This document shows, piece after piece, positions 10,416 to 21,780 of a stretch of 33,141 bases of DNA (position 1 is the first letter of the stretch; each line of letters opens with the position of its first letter). The position numbers were made by a program, and so were the translations under genes. The notes beneath the pieces were generated by a model. It saw nothing but the letters and a program-made list of their open reading frames with translations. It was not told the DNA's origin and did not search any database. The stretch is taken from positions 1 to 33,141 of the forward strand of contig MU864083.1 in NCBI GenBank assembly GCA_033296885.1, written 5' to 3'. Source of the DNA: Triangularia verruculosa. Lineage: Eukaryota > Ascomycota > Sordariomycetes > Sordariales > Podosporaceae.

Positions 10416-11036
10416 CTACTCCCCCAAATGGTAAACATTCCTCACCCTCGCCAAAACCACACTCCCCATCCGTATATCCATAAAGTCCACCCCCAACACC
10501 CCCGGCACCCTCCCCTCCTCCCCCTCCCCAATCTCTAATCCCTCTGGCAATAACTCCCCCCATCCCTCCCTATCTCTCCCTCCACCTCCATCCCCAGCCC
10601 CAACCACACTCCCCCTCCCAATCACAAACCTAACCGCCACCGCCAACCCCTTCCTATTCCTCTCCACCCTCAAACTATCCCTCACAACCTCAAACCCCCC
10701 TTTTGTGTCACCATTTACCCCCCGATAAAGAACCCCAACCAACCCCCCCAACGCAACCTCCACCTCTTCCAAAATCCACCCATTGTTTGGCGACGAGTAC
10801 AGCATCTCGCGGAGAATCTCCCTGTCGATCAGCACGATCAGTCTCGTCGGCACCCTGACTAATAACCGGTGGATCCCATCAAGGTGTTCTGGTTTTAGTT
10901 TTTCGCCGAGTGACGGGGCGGGGAGGATGAACTCGATTTTTTTGGGCAGGTCGAGGAGCTCGTGGTGGACTTCTGTTGTTGATGGGGATAAGGAGAAGTA
11001 CGACAAACGGGGGGAGGGGGAGCGTTTGCGCGGCAT
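10416..11036 (-). CDS. Hypothetical protein, about 206 residues
   Basis: The minus frame starts at the first in-frame ATG (11034-11036, MPRKRSPSPRLSYF) and ends at 10416. The first 30 residues are basic and Ser/Pro-rich. The middle (RLIVLIDREILREML, WILEEVEVALGGLVGVLYRG) looks like folded alpha/beta sequence, and the C-terminal third is Gly/Glu-rich. I do not recognise a family. It lies downstream of GUF1 on the same strand with a 255-bp gap. The coding strand is purine-rich in the C-terminal half and pyrimidine-rich near the start, an odd shift within one gene. A long low-complexity frame by chance is possible, so confidence is moderate. Confidence 0.45.
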   Translation of the reverse strand: MPRKRSPSPRLSYFSLSPSTTEVHHELLDLPKKIEFILPAPSLGEKLKPEHLDGIHRLLVRVPTRLIVLIDREILREMLYSSPNNGWILEEVEVALGGLVGVLYRGVNGDTKGGFEVVRDSLRVERNRKGLAVAVRFVIGRGSVVGAGDGGGGRDREGWGELLPEGLEIGEGEEGRVPGVLGVDFMDIRMGSVVLARVRNVYHLGE

Positions 11037-11291
11037 TGCTTCGGTGTTGACAACGTTAGTGATGGTGGCGATGATGGTGGTGAATGTTGTTGTTCTCGAA
11101 AAATACACTTTGAAAATGGTGGAATGATACCTAATGGCAAAAAACAGGATAGGTGAGTCGACTGGTGGAGCAAGAGCAATAGATGGGTGTTGTGGGTGTG
11201 ACTGACTTTTTCAGGGCTCATGTGACGCATCCAACTTCAGATGATATGTACAAGATATAATACAACATGTGCTCATAATATTACACCCACC

Positions 11292-13498
11292 TCACTTAGT
11301 CAAGAACTTCTGGAAGGCCGACTGGTCAATGATCACATTCCCCACCGCCCTCAACCTTTTCCGACCAGCCTTTTGCTTGTCAAGCAACTTCCTCCTCCGC
11401 CCAATATCACTCGCGTGCAGCTTCTGCAGCACATCCTTCCTAAACGGCTTCAGCGTCTCTCGCGCCACCACTCTTTTGCCAGCCGCAGCCTGTATAATAA
11501 CCTCTGTTCCACTGTTAGCGCTATATCACCCAAAGTAGACATGAAAAAGAAAGACTTACCAAACATCTGCCTGTCCACATGCTCCTTAAACTTGGTCACC
11601 CACTGCCTCCCAAGCCTCTCCACCTGGCTCTGATGCACCACCCGCGCAATCGCATCCACCGGCTCCTTGTTCACCAGCAAATTCAGCTTCACCAGCTGAC
11701 TCTCCCTCCACCCGGCATCCTCATAATCCAGCGTCGCATACCCCTTCGTCGCCCCCTTCAACTTCCCAAACAAATCATCCACCAAACTCGCCGTCGGCAG
11801 CTCGTACTTCAAAATCACCTGCGTCGCGTGGAAAAACTCAACACTCTTCTGCAGTCCCCTCACGCTCTCACAAAGCTCCATCACCCTCCCAAGGTACTCC
11901 TCCGGCAGCGTAATCGTCGCCGCCACCATCGGCTCAAACAACGTCGCCCTCTTCAGTCTGTGATCCTCCCCATCCGGAAACTCAGCCGGATTCGTAATAA
12001 CCTCCTCCTTTCCATCCGACCAAACAATCTTCACCGGCACCGCCGGCTCCGTAATAATTATATCCCCCCCAAACTCCCCCCTCAACCGATCCTGAAAAAC
12101 ACTACAATGCAAACTCCCCAAAAACCCCAACCTCCACCCCGCCCCCAGCGCATCCGAATGATCCTTCTGCAGCGTAATACTCCGATCATTCAGCACCAAC
12201 TGCCCAATACTCTCCTTCAACTTCTCATAATCCCCCTGATCCGTCGGAAACGCCGCCACAAACACCATCGGCTTCGGCTCCTCAAACCCCGGATACATCT
12301 CCACCTCCCCCTCCCTCCCCTTCACCGTAAACGTATCCCCAATCTTCGCATCCTGTATCCTCTTCATCCCCGGGTTGAAAAAAACATAACCCACCTGTCC
12401 CGCCCTCAGCACTTTTTGAGGTACCTCATTCGGATGCATAATCCCCACCTCCCCAACCACATACTCATTCCCCGTCGCAAAACTAACCAACCTATCCCCC
12501 GCCCTCACCGTCCCATCAAACACCCTCACCAACAACACCACCCCCCGAAACGTATCATACCAGCTATCCACCAACAACATCCTCAACGGCTTCTCTCTAT
12601 CCCCCTCCGGCGGCCTAACCCTCTCAATCACCGCCGGCAGCACCTCCTTAATCCCCACCCCCGTCTTCGCACTAACCCTCACCGCCCCCCTCACATCCAG
12701 CTCAAAAACCTCCTCCATCTGCCCCAACGCCCTCTCCACATCAGCACTAGGTAAATCAACTTTATTCACCACCGGCACCAAACTCAAGCCCTGCGCAAAC
12801 GCAAGATAGAAATTCGCCACCGTCTGCGCCTGCACCCCTTGACTCGCATCCACCAACAGTATCGCCCCTCCACAGCTCGCATAACTCCTCGTAACTTCAG
12901 CGCGAAAATCAACATGCCCTGGTGTATCAACCAAATGAATCAAGTAATCCAACCCGTCCTTATGATAATTATAAATCATCGTGCACGTCTGCGCCTTTAC
13001 CGTAATCCCCCTCTCCCGTTCCACCTCGAGTTTATCCAGCACCTGCTTGTTATCCTGCCCGGCTACAATCGTGCCGGTATGTTCGAGCAGTCGGTCAGAT
13101 AATGTCGACTTGCCGTGGTCGATGTGCGCGACGATGCAGAAGTTGCGGTACCGCTCGATGGGGATGGCTGCTATGCGCGCTTCTAATGCTGCTGATTTGC
13201 GTTCCGTAGGGCCGTCTTTGGTTGTGGGGGTTGAGGCGTATCCTCTTGAATGGGACGGCAGAGGTTGTATTGGTGGGGGTGGGAGGGGGATCGGGAGGGA
13301 GGTTGTTCGGATTGGGAGGGAGGTATTCGGCCGGGTTTTCGTTGAGGAGGGGAGAGTGGAAAGGGTTCGAAGGGGGAGACTGCTACCTCCGAGAACTCGC
13401 GAGGAGGTCGTCGACAGACATCGCTGCTGCGGCGCTAGCCATGGTCGCATTCGCATTCGGTGGACGCTGGGGAGACCACCGCTGGGTACACGCCTCAT
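11292..13498 (-). CDS. GUF1: Mitochondrial translation elongation factor 4 / GTPase GUF1 (LepA family)
   Basis: Two exons (13498-11560 and 11503-11292, intron 56 bp, GTAAGT...CAG) give a 716-residue protein. GTPase motifs are G1 AHIDHGKS (124-131), G3 DTPGH (191-195), G4 NKVD (245-248) and G5 SAK (276-278). The LepA-specific C-terminal part, with QSAFQKFLTK at the end, lies in exon 2. The family binds mitochondrial ribosomes and is thought to promote back-translocation and fidelity under stress. Residues 1-95 are Arg/Ser/Pro-rich and almost free of acids, as expected for a mitochondrial presequence, though they are longer than usual. The start may instead be Met15 or Met17. The coding strand is strongly G-rich in the central part, unlike the C-ending codons of the xylanase. 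Identification is firm. Confidence 0.96.
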
Positions 13499-14002
13499 TC
13501 AGTTGATCGTGTGTATTCTGCCGGTATGGAATATCCTGAGCCGCAAGAATTGACGTCTGTCGAGCAAGTACCGCAAATCGAGCGGTGATTTCGTCGTCGA
13601 GGTCGTTGTGGTGGGATGTCGTTTGAACGAGGTCCCGACAGCGCGCGCCAAGATGGATCGTCCCGCTACACAGTAAATTTCTCCAGATTTCCTTATCTTA
13701 TCAGCTCTTGGCTCCTCCAGTCCCAGTCTCACTTTCAAGGCCCAAGTACAACAACTCCAAAATAGAAAACAAATCCCCGCGGGGGATAAACACAAGTGGT
13801 ATAAATTATGTACAGGTCCCCTCTAGATTCTGACCTTTCCTCTCCTCTCCCTCACTCCCCCATCGTCCTCAACATCTACCCTTCCCCTCCTTGTAACCTG
13901 ATCTCTTCCCTTATCCGATACCATCCATATAAACAATCCCTTCCCCCTTCCCCCATACACAAACTCCCCTCTCACCCAGTATATGCAATTACTTCTCTTC
14001 CC
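13499..14002. other. GUF1 upstream region and 3' flank of the MIT-domain gene
   Basis: This 504-bp region separates two minus-strand genes. It holds the GUF1 promoter and leader. From about 13800 the plus strand is C/T-rich. No TATA box or known operator stands out, and the frames on either strand are short and without motifs. Confidence 0.6.
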
Positions 14003-17000
14003 TCACACCATCACCCACTCGGCCCCCCTCTTGACAAACTTGTCCAACAGCATCGTCAAGTCCGCCAGCACAAACCGGCAGATATAAAAGGCGAAAAACT
14101 CGGCCGCGTGCCTGGTGCAGAGCTCGAGCCCGACCTGCGTCTTGTCGGCGTGACGGAGTCCAGGGTCGTCCACCTGTCGTGCAATTTGATCTGTCCCATC
14201 ATTAGCCATACTGTCCCCTCCCCTTCTCACAGAAACAAAAAGACTCACCAATCGACTGCGCAGCATCAAACAACCTCGCCAGCGAGCTCATGTACCCCGC
14301 ATTCGGCCCCGTAAACAGCACATTCCCCACATCCCTCTTCGTCGGCCTGCTCGTCGGGTGCGTCGTCATCGGCAAGCTCGCCAGCAGCGTATCCTTCGCC
14401 GTCGACTCATGACTGACAACCGAAGCACTCGCCCCATTCCCGCTTCCCCCCTTCCCACCATACGACGTCGCCAACCCCGGCAAGTTAGCAGAGCTATTCT
14501 TGCTCCGCAGCCTCCTCCACGAGAAACTGCTCCCCTTCCCGGCCACGCTCCCCGACCTGGGCATGGACGCCGCCTCCGCCTCCATGCCGCTCGCGTCTTT
14601 AAACATGGTGCCGGTCCCCTGGACACCAACCTCGTTCCCTAGCTTCCGCGACAGCGCCGCCTGCACTTGCTCAAGAACGCTTTCGAGGGATTGCATCTCC
14701 TCCAGCACCAAGTCCGCATCGCACGTGTCAACCCTCGCCAGCTTCTGCAGCGCGGCCGTCAAGAGGTCGCAGTTGGCAATCTTGTCCTCCACGTTCTTGA
14801 GCTTCACCCCCTTGACCAGCCAGACGTTCCTCGGCACAAACAGCTTGTTGCTCACATACCCTCCCCGTGGATGACACAGTGTCTGGTACAAACACCTCAT
14901 CAGCCAGAACGGCCTCAGAAGCGTGTCGTTCGGACATGGCTCCAGCGAGACGGGCGCGTCCGGCAGCAATGGATTCGGTGACCCCGGCGTGTCAAAGCTG
15001 TGCAAGTTGCTGTCCAAAAGATGCATCCCCCCAACCGCGGTGCTGTTCGCTCGGTCCTTGTATGCCTCGGGAAGGGCTGGGATCGACGGCAACCGGGTGC
15101 TGGAACCGCCCATGCCGAACGGGTTGCTCGATGGTGTCCCTGGTGACATGTCCCCGTCATCCATGTGCGAGATGGACAGGTTCCGCGACTTCAGGCTCTT
15201 CAAGCTAGTCGACGAAAAGTTACTTCGTAGCGTCGGTCGGACAAGCCCAGGAGACGCAGATCTCGATACCTCGTGCTCGTGAACAGATCCCAGTGGCAGC
15301 GGCGGGGCATCATCGTCTTCTGGGCCCCCCGGGGCAGGAGAGGGGGTCGCCCTCGAAGAAAGGGCACCCATCAAACGGTTGGGTCCGGCCGACAAGGCTT
15401 GCCGTTGTTGAACAATGTAATTTCCGGCCGACTTTGATTGAGACGGAACAGCCGCCCCAGCCGTCGCAAGTCCCGGTGGAGGCATGAGCTTCGACGTCTC
15501 GATCTTGAGCTGTCCAGCATGCTGTCCCGACAGCCGTCTGTTTCGTACGCTCTTGTCCGAGCCTGGCGGATGGCCAGTTTGCGGGGGCGGAGGCGGCAAG
15601 GCGTGAGAAGGGGGCGGCGGTAGCGGATCGGGCAAACGAGGCAGCGCCGCCGTGTTCTTGTCGCTGATGGGCGTCGCGACCGTCGTGGCCGTGTGCGGTG
15701 GGTTGGATCCCATCGAGCTGTGCCACGTCCGGCTTGTCAGCCCGCTCGAATCGGATTCTCGTGGTACCGACGGCCCTGTGCGGTTATTGCCAAATGAAAA
15801 CTGGTCCATCTGGTACCCTCTCGTCATCTCCTCCAGAATGCGCTCCTCTTCTTCCGCATCGTGCTCTTCCCAAAACTCTTCTCCTATGGCCTCTTGCCGC
15901 CGGTATTCGTCGTCTTCTATTTGCTGCTCCAGCCGCAGCCTCTGTTCCCTCTCTGTTGCCAGAGCCAAGGCATCCCGTTTCTCTTCCCTGGCTCTGTTTT
16001 CTGCAAGCTCGGCTTGGTATCGTTCCTCGTCGGCTGCGCCAGGATATGGCTGCTCAGGTTCGTACCCGTCATCATACGCAGCCTCGATGGCGTCGTCCAG
16101 CGCTGCATCGAACTCGGCCTCTGTGTCTCCGCTCGCAGCTCTAATGTGTTTTCGTACTATCCTGGACGATGATCGCGAGTGCACAGACGAGACACTGGAT
16201 GCCTCAGACTCGTCGATAGGATCAAGCCACGATACTGACTCGTGGCTGTTGACTCTCTGGTGACCTGCCTGGGGATCTGGCGCGCCAAGTCGGGCGCCGG
16301 ACATCAAGTAGTCGGAGTGCTGCAGTGTGCGTTCCGCGTTTCCCTGGTCCGGTGGCGGCGGTGGTGGATGCGCCGGTGATATTGGCCTCCTCAATGGTGA
16401 CAGTGGCCGCGGCATGTATCCATGTTGTTGTGTTTGTGCCTGGAGTGCCGTGGGCGTCCCCGTCCTGGCTCGCGAAAAGGCAGACTGAAGAGAATACTGT
16501 TCGGTCAGGTAGCTTGTCGTGCCATTCTGAGGACCACCCCTCGATGTATCAACAGAGAGAGTTGGTGGTGGCGCCCGTGGCGTAAAAGTAGGTTTCGGTG
16601 GTTGCTTTGCAGCAGCAGAAATCGGTTCTCTCTCGTAGTCCCTTTCTCTTCCTGTTACTTGTGCATGATATACATCCTCGTGGAAGTCGAAGCTCTCGGG
16701 CCGTTCTGGCAATTCTTTCCCTTCTGGCTCGATGTCGGCAAGTTGTTCGTCTAATTCTTGAATTCGGTTTGTATAGGTTTGGTGCTGTCGGACAAAGGAC
16801 ACATGTGAGCAATAGCTCAAGAGTCAAACGGGACTGCAAGAGGGGTACTCAAACTCACAATGGCATCCAGCTTCCTCCTATCCTCGTCGCCATTCGTCCG
16901 CATCAATACCTGCTGGAGCACCGTACACGCCTCGGCGTATGCTCGTCTCGCCGCTTCGAAGTTTTGGACATTATCCAGTTGTACGGCCGTGTTTGCTTTT

Positions 17001-18355
17001 TGCAGTGCCTTTGACAGCATGGCTTTCTGGGATGGTGGTTTTCCAATCCTCTCTCTTTCCCTCTCCTTCTCCCGACTCCTCGAGGACCCGTTCGTGTCCA
17101 CGCTCCCCTTGGCTCCGTTGGACCGGTTCCTCGAGTGACCCCTGGGCTCGCCATTCTGAGTGTAGGGCATGGTCATGATGGTAGTATCGGGCGACGTAAT
17201 GGGATCAGCTGGGCGCGGCGTGATGTCGGGCCCTAGCAGCCGCTGCAGCGACGATCCTGACTCTTGCTTGAGGATAACCTGCCGTGTACCATCCCCGTCA
17301 GGCCCAGTCTCTTCGCTCGGCTTTGCGATGCGCTGCGGTTGTTCAATGGGCACTGCCAGAGACTGTGCTACCAATACATTAGACTCGAAGACCTCGTCCT
17401 CCAGCGACGGCCCCGTCAGAATCGGGGGCAGGGTTTGTAGGGGCGGGATCGGCGCTGGCCCCGGCGAGTCGCTCGCACGTGGTGGATCGTCCGAAATCGA
17501 CGGCCTGCTCCTGTGCAGCTTCCGGGTGGGCGAACCAAAGGCGCCGCCGAGGAACTCGGAGCTGACCCGCTTGGTGAAGCCGGCGAGGTTGGATGCACGG
17601 CTGGATGCGGTGGACGCTGACCACCGGTTGAGGTTGCGAAACCCGTCGCTCAGTCCAGCGCTACTCGACCGAGAATGGCCCCTCTTGTGGGCCTGGAAAG
17701 GAGGAGGGTCGTTGAACACAACGTCGCGGAACACTGGAGGCGCATGTGTTGCTGATTTTATTTCTGTGGCTTCCGGTCCTGCGTCAGTGGATATGGTTGT
17801 AATAATTCTCGGGGCGGGGAAAAGCGAAGAGGTGCGCTTCAGCGACGCGGCCGGAGGGAAGGTGGTGTAGGAGGAGCGACGCTTGTGTTGTGCTGCTTGA
17901 GCTTGGGGGGGATTATGGACAGGGGCTCTGCTATTACCATCGACCGACTCCTGGCGCTGGTGGTAGTGGGAGCGGTGGTCTCGGCTGCCGAGCCGGGTTC
18001 GCGGCGACGGTGACGAGAACGAGTTAATCGAGTTGATCGAGTCGTTTTGTTTGTGTTTAGAGGGAAGAGTTTGACCTGGCGGTGGCGTCTTCATCTCTCT
18101 CTTCCACTCTATCTCTCTCAGGGGAAGCCGAGACAGAGTCGGGTTGGGGGTGTGACTGGGTGGTGGTGTGCAGGGTAGTGGTAGGTTGTGTATGGTATGA
18201 TTGATCCTCGGGCTGCCGTTGGTGGGCTCGGCCGACGCGATGGGCGACTGAGGGCGCTGAGGGCGCTGACAGCGCTGCTTAGGAAACCGATATTTCCCCA
18301 CCGACCAAATAATAAGCGTCAAAATCGTGCAGACGCTGGCGCCAGTGGTGATCAC
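14003..18355 (-). CDS. Large MIT-domain protein with an N-terminal hydrophobic segment
   Basis: Three exons (18355-16859, 16784-14249, 14190-14003; introns of 74 and 58 bp) give about 1406 residues. A hydrophobic stretch near residues 6-20 (ASVCTILTLIIWSVG) followed by basic residues looks like a single membrane anchor. A MIT (microtubule interacting and trafficking) three-helix bundle spans about 440-512 and is broken by intron 1 (AMLSKALQKANTAVQLDN to HQTYTNRIQELDEQL). Then come Ser/Pro-rich linkers, a charged coiled coil rich in E/R, polyproline runs (PPPPPDQ, LPPPPS) and a conserved C-terminal half (LLRPFWLMRCLYQTLCHPRG, FYICRFVLADLTMLLDKF). MIT domains bind ESCRT-III tails, so a role in endosomal or septal membrane traffic is possible (inference). 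The frame opens at a GTG (18353-18355); no in-frame ATG lies upstream before a TGA, so a short 5' exon is probably missing. The next internal Met is near residue 80. Confidence 0.85.
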
Positions 18356-20353
18356 TAAGGAGCCAGGGGGGAATTGCTGCTGTGATGGCAGCGGGTGTCA
18401 CGATTACGTTGGTGGTCTTGTTGGTGGGTGGACGAACGTTGGATTGCCTGACACATAACGGCGAGGATATTGGATTGCACGTCTTCAATCGATATTTTCG
18501 TCAGGTCCTGAGCATCAAGAAGTCCCCGTGAGGTGGAGGAGACGTCAAAAAGGAACTTCCAGCGCAGCGATGGGGCGGGTCAACCTGAGGGCGCTCGGGC
18601 GTTCTCAGCTTTTGACCCAGCGCGACGGTTCTCTTTTGTCTTATTTTTTTTATCGATTCGAGTCAGGTCAGTCAGACACAATTCGTCATGGTTCGAACGG
18701 ACGAACGTGTCCTTGGTTCCCGTCCCTCTCCATCCGCCACACCTCATCACTCTCTGCCCTTGCTGCTTTCCTGTCCCTCTCTGTCTGTGCCTCATGCATC
18801 AGCATCATGGGCCCCATGGCGCGCCTCTCTCTTTCTGCCTTTCAGCGGGCGTTGCGGGTGCAGGGACAAAGCCAGCAGCCCACACGAGTCTTGACTCCAC
18901 CGAGTCCATTCGAGGCCTGTCATTGGCCACCCCCCAAATGCCCCTCATCTCAAAGTCTGGGTCGCGTTGCCTAATTCGGTACCGTCCGCTGTCAGTTTAA
19001 CGGCTTCCCCAGTATTTTCCCGCTCGGCGCGGTAGTGCAAAACGCCGAGGTACGCCCCCGCTATCGTTCTGGAAAAGGGGTTCCATTTTGATTTTTTGAT
19101 CTTTCCTCTGGCCTCCCCCACCATCATCAAGACGATCAATGACCGACACTGTTGTCTCTCCCTACTCTCTCCCAGATGCCACGCCAGCGTCGCATTCTCG
19201 ACGTTGCCATGAGACAAGTGCCAGCCGTTTCATGCTCCTCCAAGAATGGCTTGACAGTCTTCCACAACAGGAACAATATCGAATGCTGTGGCGTCATCTC
19301 TTTTCCAGCCGCCATCCATCGCAGATATGATGCAGTGCCGACACGGCTACCCACAGTTCGCACCCCTGCCGTGACTTCTGCAGCGCGTCGGTGGTGATGG
19401 CAACTCGCCGTCATATGCCCCCATATCATCAAGGCTGATGTTTATGCACCTTGGCTTTTCCAGAATCATCGTCAACCGTCCATCGCAACGTGGGATAAAA
19501 CAAACTGCCCGGCCCCAGGCCAGTTGGATGTTTCATTGCCCCTCCGGCATCTCCTTGCCGATGCCCCTCATGCTCCCCTAATGGTCTGGGCGTTGGCGAT
19601 CCGGTCCAGGCCCGAGCACACAGACGTTTTGTTGTGGATTCATCTTTCTTGACCTCTGGTCCTATTTCCATCTCCGAGTAGATACTTGTAAGTGTTTCCA
19701 GTGTCGTCATGAGTCTAGGAGTTGAGCATCCAACAGCGGGCTGGTTTGTATCACGCATGATTTTCCAGCATCTCACCAACTCCCTCCAAATGCCGCACGG
19801 GCCCTTCTCGCATGCAAGAAACAAAACGCAGAATAGCATTGACAATGATGACAACTCCATCAGTCAACGGGCACTGGAAGCCTTCCTTTTGGGGTCGTCT
19901 GAAGTCTTTTTGGGCGGTCAGCAACCCTGGAGGTGGCGCGGGTGACACAGTTCCCACGTCCCGACCAACAGGGCTGACGCAGCCCACCACCCACGCATCT
20001 GTCTCCCGCTCCGATTACCGAGTAGATGTCGTTCACTTGACAACCACGCCGCCGCAAGGAAAAGGAGATAATGGTGGCACTTATAAGATCTGCATCTTGT
20101 GGTGAGATTTCGTGCTCACATGACGAGGTGCCGGTAAAGCACTACCCAAGGTCTCGACTGATCTTCATAGAAATCGGTTCGATATACCTCTGCTGCTGTG
20201 TGGTTATTTCGTCATTGCCCTTCCCCCGTGCAATCCTTTTTCATGCTATCGGCCGAGGCCGCCCGTTCCCGTTGTCCGGGCACCGAGTCTCACCATGGCT
20301 TGACTGTTGTCAACCCTCACTACCTATCCATCCATCTGAATGTTCCTATCTCA
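18356..20353. other. 2 kb gene-free region upstream of the MIT-domain gene
   Basis: It probably holds the promoter, leader and perhaps a first exon of the minus-strand MIT gene, plus the 3' flank of the membrane-protein gene. Pyrimidine-rich tracts on the plus strand occur around 18720-18850. Open frames reach 155 codons (18533-19000) but overlap, lack motifs and look like chance frames in GC-rich DNA. Confidence 0.5.
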
Positions 20354-20503
20354 TCAATCCACCTTCTCATGATGACGTCCAGGAGAACAAGAGACAAGCA
20401 AACAAATCTGCACCCCCAAATACGCCTGCGCCGCCGCTCCCACAAACCCAAACAGCCCGCTCCAGAACGTCGGGAGATACAGATACGCAGGAACCGCCGC
20501 GAC
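20354..20503 (-). other. In-frame continuation beyond the TGA of the membrane protein
   Basis: After the TGA at 20504-20506 the same frame runs on for 49 codons to a TGA at 20354-20356. The sequence begins VAAVPAYLYLPTFW and goes on hydrophobic and Gly/Ala-rich (GFVGAAAQAYLGVQ), completing a membrane helix that the stop cuts. It looks like former or still used coding sequence. Confidence 0.6.
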
Positions 20504-21780
20504 TCAGCTCAAGGCTCCAATTATGGTGAAGATGATGGACCAATTCCAGGCAGCGTGTTGAGGTTTTGATGGACGGTTGTAGTAGACGGGGTATGTGGCC
20601 GTGAAAAGGCCTAGTAGCTGCATGGCCGTGCTTTGTACTGTGACCCAGAAGTCGACGTTTTCGGTTGAGCCGGGTTGTGTCGGGCTGTAATACCATGCTG
20701 GGATGAGGAGGAGGGCGGCGAGGAGGGTGATGATGGGGACAATGGCAGTTAGGGTGGGGAGGGTTGATGTGGTGGTGGTGGTGGTGGTGGTGGTCTCAAT
20801 GGGAGACTACAATGGAAGTGGGCGTGTTAGAACAGATTAGTGTTAGGATGGATGACGGCTGATTAAATATGCGAAAAAGCTTACCGTCGCGGGCGTCGTG
20901 CTGCCGATGCTTGTACTAGAGACCTCAGGAATCGAGATATCAGCAGACGAACTTGATCTTCCTGCCACTTTTGATACTCTTTACCCCCTATTTCGAGATT
21001 AGGTAGGTACCGAGGCCTCTTTGATCTTTTTTTACTTACACCAACAGCCTTCACCCAAGCAATCTGCTCCTGTCTTCTCGCAAAATGCGGCCTCAACCTC
21101 GCCAGCTCGGAAAATCCCCAGTTTAAAGAGTCAAATCTCGCCTGTATCGCCCACTCAACATCCTTCCTTAATTCCAACGCAGCCGTCGCCTCGTCTTTGC
21201 GCACATCCAGGTACAGCGCCCAAGCCTCCTCTTTATATTCTCTTACCCGTCTGATCCAAGTCGACACTACCGGCCGAAAATCACTCCCGGGTTTGATCGG
21301 GGTGGTGTTGTTTGGTCTCGTCTCGACGATCGTGTTGAACGCGAGGTTCCACGTCCGAATACAGGCCGTGTTGCGGAGTGATCTGATGACATCGTACAAC
21401 GTAGCATTCCCGCGTGGCAGCAATATGACTTGCTTGTGAAGGTTGCCTTCTTGAGATGGTACGGTCCGGGACATGGTTTTGGGGGTCACCGGTTTTGGTC
21501 GGAAGCTGTACTTTGTTGTGGCGCCTGGGTCAAGTTTGAGTTGTGTTGTCACCATGGTTGTTATGCTGTCGAAGCTTATGGCGAGCTTCTGCAGGCCGTG
21601 CATGAGCTCTGCACCGAGAATTTTGGAAGAGTCTGCGAGTTCATTGAGCGATAATAAATACCTAGTAAGTACCTAGTTTGTACCGGCCGGGGGAACTCGA
21701 CTTACCATCAGATACAGTCCAAGGCGGCCATTTCGAAACTTGTCGTTGGCGTAGTTGAGATGACATCTCCAAGTATCCGA
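20504..21780 (-). CDS. Hypothetical membrane protein, C-terminal transmembrane helices (5' end unresolved, possibly a recent pseudogene)
   Basis: Supported exons are 21780-21716 (incomplete 5'), 21661-21042, 20961-20885 and 20806-20504, with introns of 54, 80 and 78 bp. Phases fit only with donors GTATCT (21715) and GTGTAA (21041). The first exon reads SDTWRCHLNYANDKF and joins across the intron to LGLYLLSLNELADSSK. The body is a soluble helical domain of about 200 residues with an Arg/Lys/Glu-rich region. A Ser/Thr stalk with a run of nine Thr codons follows, then a strong transmembrane helix (TAIVPIITLLAALLLIPAW), a second amphipathic segment and a third helix (SIIFTIIGALS) cut by TGA. No family is recognised. 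No in-frame ATG was found upstream of 21716; an alternative start is Met at 21603. The TGA and uncertain start leave open whether it is functional. Confidence 0.55.
20771..20794. repeat. (GGT)8 microsatellite in coding sequence
   Basis: Eight perfect GGT units on the plus strand read as ACC (Thr) codons in the minus-strand membrane-protein gene, in the stalk before the first transmembrane helix. The length is likely polymorphic. Confidence 0.9.

Noticed and set aside
11579..12754. 391-codon plus-strand open frame
   Set aside because: It lies wholly opposite GUF1, is made of Pro/Leu/His/Arg/Ile as expected from the antisense of a G-rich gene, and has no motif.
13808..14314. 168-codon plus-strand frame
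   Set aside because: It overlaps the last exons of the MIT gene antisense, is Pro/Ser/His-rich and shows no domain.
18528..19000. Two overlapping plus-strand frames of 148 and 155 codons
   Set aside because: They overlap in different frames, are Ser/Pro/Arg-rich without motif and lie in the likely upstream region of the minus-strand MIT gene.
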